Positions 51,171 through 62,100 of a stretch of 64,000 nt of DNA are shown here, one piece after another (position 1 is the first letter of the stretch; each line of letters starts with the position of its first letter). The stretch comes from Kitasatospora fiedleri (GTDB taxonomy: Bacteria; Actinomycetota; Actinomycetes; Streptomycetales; Streptomycetaceae). The DNA is taken from assembly GCF_948472415.1 (NCBI RefSeq), contig NZ_OX419519.1, positions 3,968,001-4,032,000 of the forward strand, read 5' to 3'. The notes under the pieces were generated by a model. It did no database searches and was not told the origin of the DNA. It was given only the letters and a program-made list of their open reading frames with translations. A program made the position numbers and the translations under genes.

Positions 51171-51188
51171 CTCACCCGCACGGGTGAG
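51171..51188. promoter_or_regulatory. palindrome upstream of the aminotransferase gene
   Basis: CTCACCC-GCAC-GGGTGAG, perfect 7-bp arms, 78 bases before the GTG start. Operator or leader hairpin. Confidence 0.35.
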
Positions 51189-51265
51189 GGCGGTCGGTAT
51201 CGTTCACGGCACCCGACCGGGGGCGGAACGTCGCCACCGCCGAGGAACAAGAAACGGAGAACCCC

Positions 51266-52342
51266 GTGGTTCAGCGCGAACACGGCCCCCGCCTGCGGTC
51301 CAGCCTGGACGGCATCCCCAGCTACAAGCCGGGCAAGCCCGCCGGAGCCGACGCCTTCAAGCTCTCCTCCAACGAGAACCCCTACCCGCCGCTGCCCGGC
51401 GTGCTGGAAGCCGCGATCGCCGCCGCGGGCGACTTCAACCGCTACCCCGACATGGCGGTCAGCGGCCTGGTCGCCGAACTCGCCGAGCGCTTCGGCGTCC
51501 CCGCCGAGCACGTCGCCACCGGCACCGGCTCGGTCGGCGTCGCCCAGTCCCTGGTGCTCTCCACGGCCGGCCCCGGCGAGGAGGTCGTCTTCGCCTGGCG
51601 CTCGTTCGAGGCGTACCCGATCATCACCCAGGTCGCCGGCGCCATCCCCGTGCCCGTCCCGCTGACCGCCGACGAGGCCCACGACCTCGACGCGATGCTC
51701 GCCGCGATCACCGACCGCACCCGGCTGGTCTTCGTCTGCAACCCCAACAACCCGACCGGCGCGGCCCTGCACCGCGAGGAACTGGTCCGCTTCCTGGACG
51801 CCGTCCCGGCGCACGTCCTGGTGGTGCTGGACGAGGCGTACCGCGAATTCATCCGCGACGCCGACGTCCCCGACGGCATCGAGCTCTACCGCGACCGCCC
51901 CAACGTCTGCGTGCTGCGCACCTTCTCCAAGGCGTACGGCCTGGCCGGCCTGCGGGTCGGCTTCGCGATCGCCCACGAGCCGGTCGCCGACGCGCTGCGC
52001 AAGACCGCCGTCCCGTTCGGCGTCAGCCAGCTCGCCCAGGACGCCGCGGTCGCCTCGCTGCGCGCCGAGGACGCCCTGCTGGAGCGGGTCGAGGACCTGG
52101 TCGCCGAGCGCACCCGGGTCACCGCCGCGCTGCGCGCCCAGGGCTGGACGGTCGTCGACTCCGAGGCCAACTTCGTCTGGCTGCGCCTGGGCGACCGCAC
52201 CCTCGACTTCGCCGCCGCCTGCGCCGAGGCCGGCGTGGTGGTCCGCCCGTTCGCGGGCGAGGGCGTGCGGGTCTCGATCGGCGAGGTCAGGGGCAACGAC
52301 CTGTTCCTGGCCGCCGCGGAGGCGTTCCGCAAGGAGCTCTGA
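51266..52342 (+). CDS. HisC-type PLP aminotransferase (aromatic or histidinol phosphate)
   Basis: 358 residues; GTG with GGAGA upstream. Fold-type I aminotransferase: [31 protein letters not shown] and the PLP Lys in [16 protein letters not shown]. Lone HisC paralogues outside the his operon in actinobacteria usually act on aromatic amino acids (phenylpyruvate/prephenate), which I consider likely here. A hairpin terminator follows. Confidence 0.88.
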   Translation: MVQREHGPRLRSSLDGIPSYKPGKPAGADAFKLSSNENPYPPLPGVLEAAIAAAGDFNRYPDMAVSGLVAELAERFGVPAEHVATGTGSVGVAQSLVLSTAGPGEEVVFAWRSFEAYPIITQVAGAIPVPVPLTADEAHDLDAMLAAITDRTRLVFVCNPNNPTGAALHREELVRFLDAVPAHVLVVLDEAYREFIRDADVPDGIELYRDRPNVCVLRTFSKAYGLAGLRVGFAIAHEPVADALRKTAVPFGVSQLAQDAAVASLRAEDALLERVEDLVAERTRVTAALRAQGWTVVDSEANFVWLRLGDRTLDFAAACAEAGVVVRPFAGEGVRVSIGEVRGNDLFLAAAEAFRKEL

Positions 52343-52357
52343 CCCCTCGTCGGGCGG

Positions 52358-52386
52358 CGGGGCGGGCGGCGCGGTCGCCCGCCCCG
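52358..52386 (+). terminator. terminator after the aminotransferase gene
   Basis: CGGGGCGGGCG (52358-52368) pairs with CGCCCGCCCCG (52376-52386), 15 bases past the stop. Confidence 0.7.
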
Positions 52387-52447
52387 TCCGGCCGGAAGGA
52401 CTCCCGGCGGCCCGCGCACCGCGCTCCCCGGGCACGGGCGCTCCGAC

Positions 52448-52532
52448 GGGCAGGCGTACCCCGGCCACTTCGCGGGCAGGCGTACCCCGGCCACTTCGCG
52501 GGCAGGCGTACCCCGGCCACTTCGCGGGCAGG
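52448..52532. repeat. 26-bp tandem repeat, three units
   Basis: Three exact 26-base units (52448-52473, 52474-52499, 52500-52525) plus seven bases. The unit includes GGCGTACCCCGGCCACTTCG. The period is not a multiple of three, so it is non-coding. Confidence 0.9.
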
Positions 52533-52756
52533 CTCACCGACCGGAGCCCGGTACGGCGGGACCGGGCGCCCGCGTGAAGCACTGACGGGACTTTGCTGGG
52601 AGCTCGCCGGGAGTCCGGTCAAGAGCTGGGGGCCGTCGGGTAGGGCACCGGCCCCCGGGCGGGAGGTGTGGGGGCGTTTGTCCGGATCGCCGCACCCAGC
52701 CCGCTCCCAGGATTCGCACAGGGCGGCGCAAGAGCACCCGACGATGCTTCTGCGCC

Positions 52757-54138
52757 ATGAAGGTGCTTCCGCGACGGCGTGGGGCCGTCCTCGTCAATTC
52801 CGCGCTCGGCGTGGCCCTGCTCGGCGGGGTCGCCCTGGCGTACGTCAACCTGGACAGCGGCACCAGCAAGGCCGCCACCAGTTCCAAGGTCAGGACCGCC
52901 ACGGTCAGCAAGGGAACGGTCCAGGCCACCGTGTCCGGATCGGGCACGCTGTTCTCGCCGTCCGACGCCGGGCAGGACTTCACCACCGGCGGCAAGCTCA
53001 CCGCGGTGAAGGTCGCGGTCGGCGACGCGGTGAAGAAGGGCCAGGTGCTCGCCACCGTCGACACCGCCGCCGCCCAGCAGCAGGTCGACCAGGCGCAGGC
53101 CGCGCTCAACACGGCGGAGGCCAACCTGACCAAGGCCGAGGCGGGCGAGACGGTCACCACCACGGTGGCCGGCTCCTCGAACTCCGGCCGCAGCACCGGC
53201 TCGGGCGGCTCCAGTGGCTCGGGCGGCTCCGGCGCGAGCACCCAGAGCGCCCCGCAGCCGACCACCACGACCACCGTCAAGGTCGACCAGGCGCAGGTGG
53301 CCTCCGCCCAGCAGCAGGTCGACAACGCCGAGGCGACGCTCACCAACGCCAAGGACGCGCTGGCCGGCACCACGCTCACCGCGACCACCGACGGCACCGT
53401 CGCCTCGATCTCCGGCAAGGTCGGCGACACCGTCTCCGGCACCGGCTCCTCGGGCGCGTCGAGCTCCTCGGGCGGCTCCTCCGCCGGCTCCTCGTCCGGC
53501 GCCAAGACCTCCACCGGCAGCGGCAGTTCGGGCAGCACCCCGTCCGGCTTCATCGTGCTGACCAACCCGACCGGGATGGAGGTCACCGCGAACTTCTCCG
53601 AGCTGGACTCGCTCAAGCTGAAGAAGGGCCAGGCGGCGACCGTCACCCTGAACGCGCAGTCCGACACCAAGCTGGACGCCACCGTCCTGTCGGTCAGCTC
53701 GCTCCCCTCCAGCTCCACCAACGGCGCCGTGCAGTACGGCGCGACGCTCCAGATCGGCGGCGACACCTCGACCCTGCGCACCGGCCTGAGCGCCACCATC
53801 TCGGTGACCACCGGCTCCGCCGAGGACGCCCTGTCGGTGCCCACCGCGGCCCTCCAGGGCACCGGCAGCAGCCGCACCGCGACCGTGGTGCACGACGACG
53901 GCAGCACCGAGCGGGTGCAGGTCGCCGTCGGCATCGAGGGCGACAGCACCGTGCAGGTCACCGAGGGCCTGACCGAGGGCGAGAAGGTCGAGCTGACCTC
54001 CACCACCGCGGGCACCGGCAACGGCTTCCCGTCCGGCCAGTTCCCCGGCCTGGGCAGCGGCGCGGGCGGCTTCGGCGGCGGCGGTGGCACGGGCGGCTTC
54101 GGCGGCGGCACCCGCGGCGGCGCCGGAGGCACCCGCTG

Positions 54139-54139
<1 letters not shown>
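52757..54139 (+). CDS. MacA/HlyD-type efflux adaptor protein
   Basis: 460 residues. One N-terminal membrane anchor (VNSALGVALLGGVALAYVNL), a split biotinyl-lipoyl-like domain (GGKLTAVKVAVGDAVKKGQV and TTDGTVASISGKVGDTV), and an intervening helical hairpin (QQQVDQAQAALNTAEANL) broken by Ser/Gly-rich inserts. A beta-barrel and a C-terminal domain follow, with a Gly/Phe-rich tail. In Gram-positive bacteria such adaptors work with MacB-like transporters on the outer face of the membrane. The next start overlaps its stop (TGATG). Confidence 0.85.
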
Positions 54140-54917
<778 letters not shown>

Positions 54918-54921
<4 letters not shown>

Positions 54922-56120
54922 TCGCCTGGCAGATGCTCCGCTTCGCGGTGGCCGGCCTGGCCGCCAACAAGGTCCGCTCCGCGCTGACCATGCTCGGCGT
55001 GCTGATCGGCGTGGCCTCGGTGATCCTGCTGCTCGCGGTCGGCAACGGCTCCTCGGCGGCGGTCAAGGACTCGATCACCTCGCTCGGCACCAACTCGCTG
55101 ACCGTCTCCTCCTCCGCCTCGCGCGGCGCGGCGACCGCGGCCAAGAAGCTCACCGTGGACGACGCCAAGGCGCTCGCCTCGGCCACCGACGCCCCGTCCA
55201 TCAAGTCGGTCGCCCCGGTGGTCACCACCAGCGGCACCGCGCTGTACGGGAACGTCTCGTACCAGCCCGGGCAGATCGTCGGCACCTACCCCGCCTACTT
55301 CGAGACCTCCAACCTGAAGGTCGACAAGGGCGACTACTTCTCCGCCGACGACGTGCTGAACTCCCGCAAGGTCGCGGTGCTCGGCTCGACCACCGCCAAG
55401 GAGCTGTTCGCGAACGAGGACCCGGTCGGCAAGAGGATCACCATCGGCGGCACCCCGTTCACCGTGGTCGGCGTGCTCGCCACCAAGGGCTCCAGCGGCT
55501 TCAACGACCCCGACGACGTGGTGGTCGCCCCGCTGCCGACCGTGCAGAACGCGTTCACCGGCTTCGGCTCGGTCAACCAGATCCTGGTGCAGGCCGGCTC
55601 CGCCGAGGCCACCACCGAGGCGCAGTCCGACATCACCCGCATCCTGATGGGCACCCACGCCATCAAGGACGCCACCAAGGTCGACTTCCGGATCAGCAAC
55701 CAGACCTCGCTGCTGAGCGCCCGCGAGTCCACCGGCAAGACCTTCACCGTCCTGCTCGGCGCGGTCGCCGCGATCTCGCTGCTGGTCGGCGGCATCGGCA
55801 TCACCAACATCATGCTGGTGACGGTCACCGAGCGGACCAAGGAGATCGGCATCCGCAAGGCGCTCGGCGCGCCCCGGGCGGTCATCCTCGGCCAGTTCCT
55901 CGCCGAGTCGACCCTGCTGTCGGTGATCGGCGCCGGGCTCGGCGTGCTGGCCGGGATCATCGGCTCGCACTTCTCGGTGGTCGGCATCAAGCCGGTGGTG
56001 ATCCCCGAGTCGGTGTTCGGCGCGTTCGGCATCGCCGTCGCCATCGGACTGTTCTTCGGCAGCTACCCCGCCAACCGGGCCGCCTCGCTGCGCCCGATCG
56101 ACGCCCTCCGGCACGAATAA
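54918..56120 (+). CDS. MacB-like ABC permease
   Basis: 400 residues from a GTG overlapping the ATPase stop (GTGA). Topology: one N-terminal helix (SALTMLGVLIGVASVILLLA), a large extracytoplasmic MacB_PCD domain (about 45-260) and three C-terminal helices, with the FtsX-type motif VTVTERTKEIGIRKALGA. It probably exports or mechanically moves an amphipathic compound or peptide. The 18-base segment over the stop is duplicated (56103-56138). Confidence 0.92.
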
Positions 56121-56138
56121 GCCCTCCGGCACGAGCAA
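56103..56138 (+). repeat. 18-bp duplication over the permease stop codon
   Basis: GCCCTCCGGCACGAATAA (56103-56120) is followed by a copy with 16 of 18 bases identical (56121-56138). Confidence 0.75.
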
Positions 56139-56152
56139 GAAGGAGACTCCCC

Positions 56153-56806
56153 ATGTCTGACGACCAGGAGCTGCTGGCCACCGCGCCGGACGCCCGCGAC
56201 ATCACCGCCGAGCTGGCCGCGCCACCGCGCCGCAAGCTCCCCTGGCCGACCCTGGCGCTGGCCGGCTGCGTCATCGCGGTGCTCTCCTTCGCGGGCGGCG
56301 TCTGGTACCAGAAGGACAGCGGCACCGGCGGCGGCACCGCCGCCAACCGGGCGGGCGCCTCGAACGAGCGCTTCCCCGGCGGCGGCACCGGCCGCGGCGG
56401 CTACGGCGGCGGGTACGGCGGCGGCCAGAACGGCCAGGCCGGCGGCGCCGGCCAGTTCCCCGGCGGCGCGGCGGCCGGCTTCACCCGCGGCACCGTGAAG
56501 TCGGTGGACGGCAACACCGTCTACCTGACCGAGGCCAACGGCACCACCGTCAAGGTCACCACCCAGGACTCCACCAAGGTCACCACCACCAAGGAGGGCA
56601 AGGTCGGCGACCTCCAGCCCGGCCAGACCGTCACCGTGACCGGCAGCAAGGCCGACGACGGCTCCTACAACGCCACCCAGCTCACCGAGGGCAACGCGGC
56701 GGGCGGCTTCGGCGGCTTCGGCGGCGCCCGGGGCGGCGGTAACGGCACGGCCACCGGCGGTGGCAACGGCGGAGGGTCCGGTACCGGTTCGGGCACGAGC
56801 GGATGA
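56153..56806 (+). CDS. membrane-anchored Gly-rich protein with an OB-like domain
   Basis: 217 residues; GAAGGAG before the ATG. Cytoplasmic N-terminus, one helix (WPTLALAGCVIAVLSFAGGV), a Gly-rich segment, then an extracellular beta domain (GTVKSVDGNTVYLTEANGTT; VGDLQPGQTVTVTGSKADDG) like DUF5666, and a Gly-rich tail. It is the fourth gene of the efflux operon (32 bases after the permease) and may be an accessory subunit or sensor. Confidence 0.75.
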   Translation: MSDDQELLATAPDARDITAELAAPPRRKLPWPTLALAGCVIAVLSFAGGVWYQKDSGTGGGTAANRAGASNERFPGGGTGRGGYGGGYGGGQNGQAGGAGQFPGGAAAGFTRGTVKSVDGNTVYLTEANGTTVKVTTQDSTKVTTTKEGKVGDLQPGQTVTVTGSKADDGSYNATQLTEGNAAGGFGGFGGARGGGNGTATGGGNGGGSGTGSGTSG

Positions 56807-56953
56807 CTAATCCAATCTTCATTCACTTTGCGTAGCCTGGCCGGGCTAGGGTCTGTCTGACGGTGTCCGTTCGGTCGAACCCCGGCGGGCACCGCGGACA
56901 GGCCCCGTGGTGTCCGGGGTGGCCCATTCGTCCGGCCGGGAGGCGGAGCAATC

Positions 56954-57715
56954 GTGTCAGGCGCAGTGCAGTCGAACCCGGCCGCGGCGACCCAGGTCGG
57001 CGGCGAGCCGTTCCTGCTGGTGGTCGACGACGAGCCGAACATCCGCGAGCTGCTCTCGGCCAGCCTGCGGTTCTCCGGCTTCCGGGTGGCCTCCGCCGCC
57101 ACCGGCCAGGAGGCCCTGGACGCGGTCGCCGCCGAGCGCCCCGACCTGGTCGTCCTGGACGTGATGCTGCCCGACCTGGACGGCTTCACCGTGGTGCAGC
57201 GGCTGCGCGACCAGACCCAGTGGCCGCAGAGCCCCGAGCACGTCCCGGTGCTGTTCCTGACCGCCAAGGACGGCACCGGCGACAAGGTGCAGGGCCTGGC
57301 GGTCGGCGCCGACGACTACGTCACCAAGCCGTTCAGCCTGGAGGAGCTGATCGCCCGGATCCGGGCGATCCTGCGCCGGGCCGGCGGCCCGGCCGACGAC
57401 GGCCGCCTGGTGGTGGCCGACCTCACCCTGGACCCGACCGCGCACGAGGTGACCCGCGGCGGCGTCCCGGTCTCGCTCTCGCCCACCGAGTTCAAGCTGC
57501 TGCACTACCTGATGGCCAACGTCGGCCGGGTGGTCTCCAAGGCGCAGATCCTCGACCACGTGTGGGCCTACGACTTCGGCGGCGACCTGTCCATCGTCGA
57601 GTCGTACATCTCCTACCTGCGCCGCAAGCTCGACTCCGGCCCGGTGCACGGCCCCAAGCTGATCCACACGGTGCGCGGCATCGGCTACGCGCTGCGCCGC
57701 CCGCCGAACAGCTGA
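56954..57715 (+). CDS. OmpR-family response regulator (TrcR/MprA-like)
   Basis: 253 residues from a GTG. Receiver domain: acidic pocket VVDDEPN, phospho-acceptor Asp69 in VVLDVMLPD, Lys in DDYVTKPF. C-terminal winged helix with SPTEFKLLHYLMANVGRVVS and IHTVRGIGYALR. Follows the efflux operon by 147 bases and is coupled to the kinase gene, so control of that operon is the obvious hypothesis. Confidence 0.93.
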   Translation: MSGAVQSNPAAATQVGGEPFLLVVDDEPNIRELLSASLRFSGFRVASAATGQEALDAVAAERPDLVVLDVMLPDLDGFTVVQRLRDQTQWPQSPEHVPVLFLTAKDGTGDKVQGLAVGADDYVTKPFSLEELIARIRAILRRAGGPADDGRLVVADLTLDPTAHEVTRGGVPVSLSPTEFKLLHYLMANVGRVVSKAQILDHVWAYDFGGDLSIVESYISYLRRKLDSGPVHGPKLIHTVRGIGYALRRPPNS

Positions 57716-57716
57716 G

Positions 57717-59180
57717 GTGGCCCGCTTCTCGCTGCGCGTGCGCCTGCTGGTGCTCGCGCTGCTCCTGGTCACCACCGGCCTGGTGGTGAGCGACACCCTG
57801 GTGCTGGGCACCGTCCGCGGGCAGCTGGTGGACCGGGCCGACGAGCAGCTCGACCGGTTCGCCGAACCGCTCTCCCGCCGCCCGCCGAGCCGACAGACCA
57901 CCGCCTCGGTGTTCAGCAGCACGCAGACCGCCGGCCGCCGCTCCGGACAGAGCCTGCCCAGCGAGTACGTGGTGCGCTACCTGGCCGAGGACGGCTCGGT
58001 GCTGTCGGTGATCCGGCAGCCGCTGAGCGACTCCGACCCGGCCCCGCAGCTGCCCGCGCTGGACCGCACGGGGCTGACCGACCGGCTGGACGAGCCGTTC
58101 ACCGCCTCCGGGCCGAAGGCCGGCGAGTGGCGCTCGATGGTGCTGCCGCTGCAACGCGCCTCCGGCACCGACCTGGCCGCCCCCAAGTACGTGCAGGTCG
58201 CGGTGCCGCTGGCGGACGTCCAGTCCACCATCTCGCACCTGCGCACCACCTTCCTGACCATCGGCGCCGCGGTGCTGGCCGGCCTGGCCGGGCTCGGCGC
58301 GCTCGCGGTCCGGGCCGGGCTGCGCCCGCTGCGCCAACTGGAGGCGGGCGCCCAGCGGATCGCCGACGGCGACCTGTCGTACCGGATGCCGGACCTGCCG
58401 GTGCGCACCGAGGCGGGCCGGCTGTCCGCCGCGCTGAACGGGATGCTCACCCACATCGAGACGGCGTTCGCCGCCCGGGCCGCCTCGGAGCAGCGGATGC
58501 GCCGCTTCGTCGCGGACGCCTCGCACGAGCTGCGCACCCCGCTGGCCGGCATCCGCGGCTTCGCCGAACTGCACCGGATGGGCGCGCTGCAGGACGTGGA
58601 CCGGGCGATGGACCGGATCGAGTCGGAGGCGGTGCGGCTGGGCGCGCTGGTCGAGGACCTGCTGATGCTGGCCCGCCTGGACGAGGAGCGCCCGCTCAAC
58701 CTGGCCCCGATGGACCTGCGCACGCTGGCCGCCGACGCCCTGCACGACCTGACCGCGCTGGACCCGGGCCGCCCGGTCGCGCTGACCGGCCCGAACGGCC
58801 AGGGCGCCCCGCAGCCCGCGCCGGTGCTGGGCGACGAGGCCCGGCTGCGCCAGGTGGTGACCAACCTGGTGGGCAACGCGGCCAAGCACACCCCGTCCGG
58901 CACCGCGGTGCGGATCGGGGTGGGCCGGGCCGAGGGCGCCTGCCTGCTGGAGGTCGCCGACCGGGGTCCGGGCCTGACCGAGGAGCAGGCCGCCCTGGTC
59001 TTCGAGCGCTTCTACCGGGCGGACGCGGCGCGCACCCGCCGGGCCGGCGAGGCCGGGGGATCGGGCCTGGGCCTGGCGATCGCCAGCGCCCTGGTGTCGG
59101 CGCACGGCGGCGAGCTGACCCTGCGCACCGCGCCGGGCGAGGGCGCGGTCTTCCGGCTCTCGCTGCCGCTGCAGCGCTGA
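57717..59180 (+). CDS. sensor histidine kinase
   Basis: 487 residues; GTG one base after the regulator's stop. Two membrane helices (LLVLALLLVTTGLVVSDTLV; LTIGAAVLAGLAGLGALAV) flank an extracellular sensor of about 150 residues. HAMP follows (RPLRQLEAGAQRIADGDLSY). His270 lies in DASHELRTPLAGIRG. The ATPase has NAAKHTPSG, VADRGPGL and GSGLGLAI. Forms a pair with 56954-57715. The ligand is unknown; envelope stress or the pump's substrate is plausible. Confidence 0.93.
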   Translation: MARFSLRVRLLVLALLLVTTGLVVSDTLVLGTVRGQLVDRADEQLDRFAEPLSRRPPSRQTTASVFSSTQTAGRRSGQSLPSEYVVRYLAEDGSVLSVIRQPLSDSDPAPQLPALDRTGLTDRLDEPFTASGPKAGEWRSMVLPLQRASGTDLAAPKYVQVAVPLADVQSTISHLRTTFLTIGAAVLAGLAGLGALAVRAGLRPLRQLEAGAQRIADGDLSYRMPDLPVRTEAGRLSAALNGMLTHIETAFAARAASEQRMRRFVADASHELRTPLAGIRGFAELHRMGALQDVDRAMDRIESEAVRLGALVEDLLMLARLDEERPLNLAPMDLRTLAADALHDLTALDPGRPVALTGPNGQGAPQPAPVLGDEARLRQVVTNLVGNAAKHTPSGTAVRIGVGRAEGACLLEVADRGPGLTEEQAALVFERFYRADAARTRRAGEAGGSGLGLAIASALVSAHGGELTLRTAPGEGAVFRLSLPLQR

Positions 59181-59187
59181 GGCCCGG

Positions 59188-59232
59188 GCCGCCGAGGTCC
59201 GTGCCGCCGAGGTCCGTGCCGCTGGGACCCGG
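59188..59232 (+). repeat. 15-bp tandem repeat just past the kinase stop
   Basis: GCCGCCGAGGTCCGT at 59188-59202 and 59203-59217, then a degenerate third unit. The rest of 59181-59415 shows nothing else that I can support. Confidence 0.7.
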
Positions 59233-59415
59233 GCCGCGCCGAGGTCGGGCGGCGAGCTGACGCCCGGTCAGGGCGGGCGGTGTCAAGCGCCGTTCGGTAC
59301 ACCCGGGCTGCCCGGACGCTGCTTGTGGGGGGTCGGCCGGACCCCGGATCATCGGCGTGTCCGAGAACACTCCACCCCCGTGCTTCCGCACCGATAAGCA
59401 TCATGGATACTTCCC

Positions 59416-59439
59416 TTGTGAACGTGTTCACGTTCACAA
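59416..59439. promoter_or_regulatory. Rex operator(s) before cydA
   Basis: TTGTGAAC (59416-59423) and GTTCACAA (59432-59439) flank a central GTGTTCAC, so two overlapping matches to the Rex consensus TTGTGAANNNNTTCACAA share one 24-bp stretch. It lies 84 bases before the cydA start. Rex senses NADH/NAD+ and is known to control cydABCD in Streptomyces. Confidence 0.85.
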
Positions 59440-59522
59440 GCGGACAAGCTTGGGTGGGTATGGTGCGCCCGGGTGCAAATATGCCTTCCGTCCGTTATGT
59501 GCACACCCCGAGAGAGGGCGCA

Positions 59523-61064
59523 GTGGACCTAGCAGTCGCTCACGAGACCATCTCGCGATGGCAGTTCGGCATCACCACCGTCTACCACTTCCTCTTCGTG
59601 CCGCTCACCATCAGCCTGGCCTCGATCGTGGCCGGTCTGCAGACCGCCTGGGTCCGCACCGGCAAGGAGAAGTACTTCCACGCCACCAAGTTCTGGGGCA
59701 AGCTCTTCCTGATCAACATCGCCATGGGCGTGGTCACCGGCATCGTCCAGGAGTTCCAGTTCGGCATGAACTGGTCCGACTACTCCCGCTTCGTCGGCGA
59801 CGTGTTCGGCGCCCCGCTGGCGATGGAGGCGCTGATCGCCTTCTTCTTCGAGTCCACCTTCATCGGCCTGTGGATCTTCGGCTGGGACCGGCTCCCGAAG
59901 AAGATCCACCTGGCCTGCATCTGGCTGGTGGCGATCGGCACCGCGCTGTCCGCCTACTTCATCCTGGCCGCCAACTCCTGGATGCAGCACCCGGTCGGCT
60001 ACAAGATCGACCCGGCCACCGGCAAGGCCCAGCTCACCGACATCGTCCGGGTGCTGACCCAGAACACCACCGTGGTGCAGGTCTTCCACACCCTCACCGC
60101 CTCCTTCCTCACCGGCGCCGCCTTCGTGGTCGGCATCGCCAGCCACCACCTGTGGCGGGCCAAGCGCGGCAAGCAGCCCGACGGCCGCAAGACCGCCGCG
60201 ATGCGCACCTCGCTGCGGGTCGGCCTGGCCATCGCGGTGGTCGCCGGCCTGGGCACCGCGATCAGCGGCGACACCCTCGGCAAGGTGATGTTCGAGCAGC
60301 AGCCGATGAAGATGGCCGCCGCCGAGGCCCTGTGGGACACCCAGGCGCCCGCCCCGTTCTCGGTGTTCGCGGTCGGCGACGTCTCGCAGGGGCACAACTC
60401 GGTCGAGCTGGAGATCCCCGGGATACTGTCCTTCCTCGCCCACAACGACTTCTCCTCCCCGGTGCCCGGCATCAACGACACCGCCGCCGCCGAGGCCGCC
60501 CGGTACGGCGGGCAGCCGGACGACTACATCCCCAACATCTTCGTCACCTACTGGGGCTTCCGGCTGATGATCGGCTTCGGCATGACGTCCTTCGTCGCCG
60601 CGCTGATCGGCCTCTGGACCACCCGCCGGAGGTTCTGGCTCGCCCCCGAGCACCGCACCGGCGAGGACGAGCCGCCCAAGCTGATGCTCACCAGGAACCG
60701 CGAGATGAGCGTCTTCTTCACCCGGTGGAGCTGGCGGATCGGCATCCTCACCATGGGCTTCCCGCTGCTCGCCAACAGCTTCGGCTGGATCTTCACCGAG
60801 ATGGGCCGCCAGCCCTGGGTGGTGTTCGGCCTGATGCGCACCCGCGACGCGGTCTCCCCCAACGTCACCGTCGGCACCCAGCTGGTCGGCCTGACCACCC
60901 TCACCGTGCTGTACGCGGTGCTCGCCGTCATCGAGGTCAGGCTGCTCGCCAAGTACGCCGCCGCCGGGCCGAACACGGCCGAGCAGCCGCCCGCCAAGGA
61001 CCCGACGCTGCGCGGCCCCTCCGACGACGAGGACGCCGACCGGCCCCTCGCCTTCGCGTACTGA
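59523..61064 (+). CDS. cydA: cytochrome bd oxidase subunit I
   Basis: 513 residues from GTG 59523, which gives the usual CydA N-terminus (SRWQFGITTVYHFLFVPLTI); an in-frame ATG at 59481 adds 14 residues. Haem ligands: His22 (equivalent to E. coli His19), a His in VQVFHTLTASF and Met in FTEMGRQPW. The short Q loop is typical of actinobacteria. It is the quinol-oxidising, O2-reducing subunit in the membrane. First gene of cydA-cydB-cydCD and under Rex control. Confidence 0.97.
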   Translation: MDLAVAHETISRWQFGITTVYHFLFVPLTISLASIVAGLQTAWVRTGKEKYFHATKFWGKLFLINIAMGVVTGIVQEFQFGMNWSDYSRFVGDVFGAPLAMEALIAFFFESTFIGLWIFGWDRLPKKIHLACIWLVAIGTALSAYFILAANSWMQHPVGYKIDPATGKAQLTDIVRVLTQNTTVVQVFHTLTASFLTGAAFVVGIASHHLWRAKRGKQPDGRKTAAMRTSLRVGLAIAVVAGLGTAISGDTLGKVMFEQQPMKMAAAEALWDTQAPAPFSVFAVGDVSQGHNSVELEIPGILSFLAHNDFSSPVPGINDTAAAEAARYGGQPDDYIPNIFVTYWGFRLMIGFGMTSFVAALIGLWTTRRRFWLAPEHRTGEDEPPKLMLTRNREMSVFFTRWSWRIGILTMGFPLLANSFGWIFTEMGRQPWVVFGLMRTRDAVSPNVTVGTQLVGLTTLTVLYAVLAVIEVRLLAKYAAAGPNTAEQPPAKDPTLRGPSDDEDADRPLAFAY

Positions 61065-61075
61065 GGACGGATCAC

Positions 61076-62083
61076 ATGCACCTGCACGACCTCTGGTTCA
61101 TCCTGATCGCCGTCCTGTGGATCGGCTACTTCTTCCTGGAGGGCTTCGACTTCGGGATCGGCGTCCTGACCAGGCTGCTGGCCCGGGACACCACCGAGCG
61201 CCGGGTCCTGATCAACACCATCGGCCCGGTCTGGGACGGCAACGAGGTGTGGCTGCTGACCGCGGGCGGCGCCACCTTCGCGGCCTTCCCCGACTGGTAC
61301 GCCACCCTGTTCAGCGGCTTCTTCATCCCGCTGCTGCTGATCCTGGTCTGCCTGATCGTCCGCGGCGTCGCCTTCGAGTACCGGGCCAAGCGCGAAGACG
61401 CCCGCTGGCAGCGCAACTGGGAACTGGCGATCTTCTGGACCTCGCTGCTGCCCGCCTTCCTGTGGGGCGTCGCCTTCGCCAACATCGTGCACGGCGTCGA
61501 CATCGACCGGGACAAGAACTACGTCGGCACGCTCTGGGACCTGCTCAACCCGTACGCCCTGCTCGGCGGCCTCACCACCCTGGTGCTGTTCACCTTCCAC
61601 GGCGCGGTGTTCGCCTCGCTCAAGACCAGCGGCGACATCCGGGTCCGGGCCCGCGCCCAGGCCACCGGCCTCGGCCTGGCCACCGCCGTGCTCGCCGCGG
61701 TCTTCCTGGTCTGGACGCAGCAGCACTCCGGCAACGGCTGGAGCCTGGCCGCGCTGGTGGTCGCCGTGCTCGCCCTGCTCGGCGCGCTCGGCGCCAACCG
61801 GCTGGCCCGCGAGGGCTGGGCGTTCACGCTCAGCGGCCTGACCGTCGTGGCCGCCGTCGGGATGCTCTTCCTGGCGCTGTTCCCCGACGTGATGCCCTCC
61901 ACCCTGGACGGCGCCTGGTCGCTGACCGTCACCAACGCCTCCTCCTCGCCCTACACGCTCAAGGTGATGACGGTCGTCGCCGTGGTCTTCACCCCGCTCG
62001 TGCTGCTCTACCAGGGCTGGACGTACTGGGTGTTCCGCCGCCGGATCGGCGTCCAGCACATCCCCGCCGCCGCGCACCACTGA
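61076..62083 (+). CDS. cydB: cytochrome bd oxidase subunit II
   Basis: 335 residues, eight to nine helices. Family signatures WIGYFFLEGFDFGIGVL and IGPVWDGNEVWLLTAGGATF. GAGGACGGATCAC links it to cydA with an 11-base gap. Partner of CydA in the membrane oxidase. Confidence 0.97.
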   Translation: MHLHDLWFILIAVLWIGYFFLEGFDFGIGVLTRLLARDTTERRVLINTIGPVWDGNEVWLLTAGGATFAAFPDWYATLFSGFFIPLLLILVCLIVRGVAFEYRAKREDARWQRNWELAIFWTSLLPAFLWGVAFANIVHGVDIDRDKNYVGTLWDLLNPYALLGGLTTLVLFTFHGAVFASLKTSGDIRVRARAQATGLGLATAVLAAVFLVWTQQHSGNGWSLAALVVAVLALLGALGANRLAREGWAFTLSGLTVVAAVGMLFLALFPDVMPSTLDGAWSLTVTNASSSPYTLKVMTVVAVVFTPLVLLYQGWTYWVFRRRIGVQHIPAAAHH

Positions 62084-62100
62084 CCGCAGGAGCCGAACCC

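Larger units (their letters stand above)
52343..52756. other. 414-base intergenic region
   Basis: Contains the aminotransferase terminator, a 26-bp triple repeat and, from 52533 on, the presumed promoter of the efflux operon, in which no clear -10/-35 was recognised. Confidence 0.5.

Noticed and set aside
52448..52532. 26-bp repeats considered as a CRISPR array or plasmid-type iterons
   Set aside because: Exact head-to-tail copies with no spacers; no replication gene adjacent; intergenic after a terminator.
59481..59523. Earlier ATG start for cydA
   Set aside because: Adds 14 residues absent from typical CydA; the GTG at 59523 has a purine-rich Shine-Dalgarno and the usual N-terminus.
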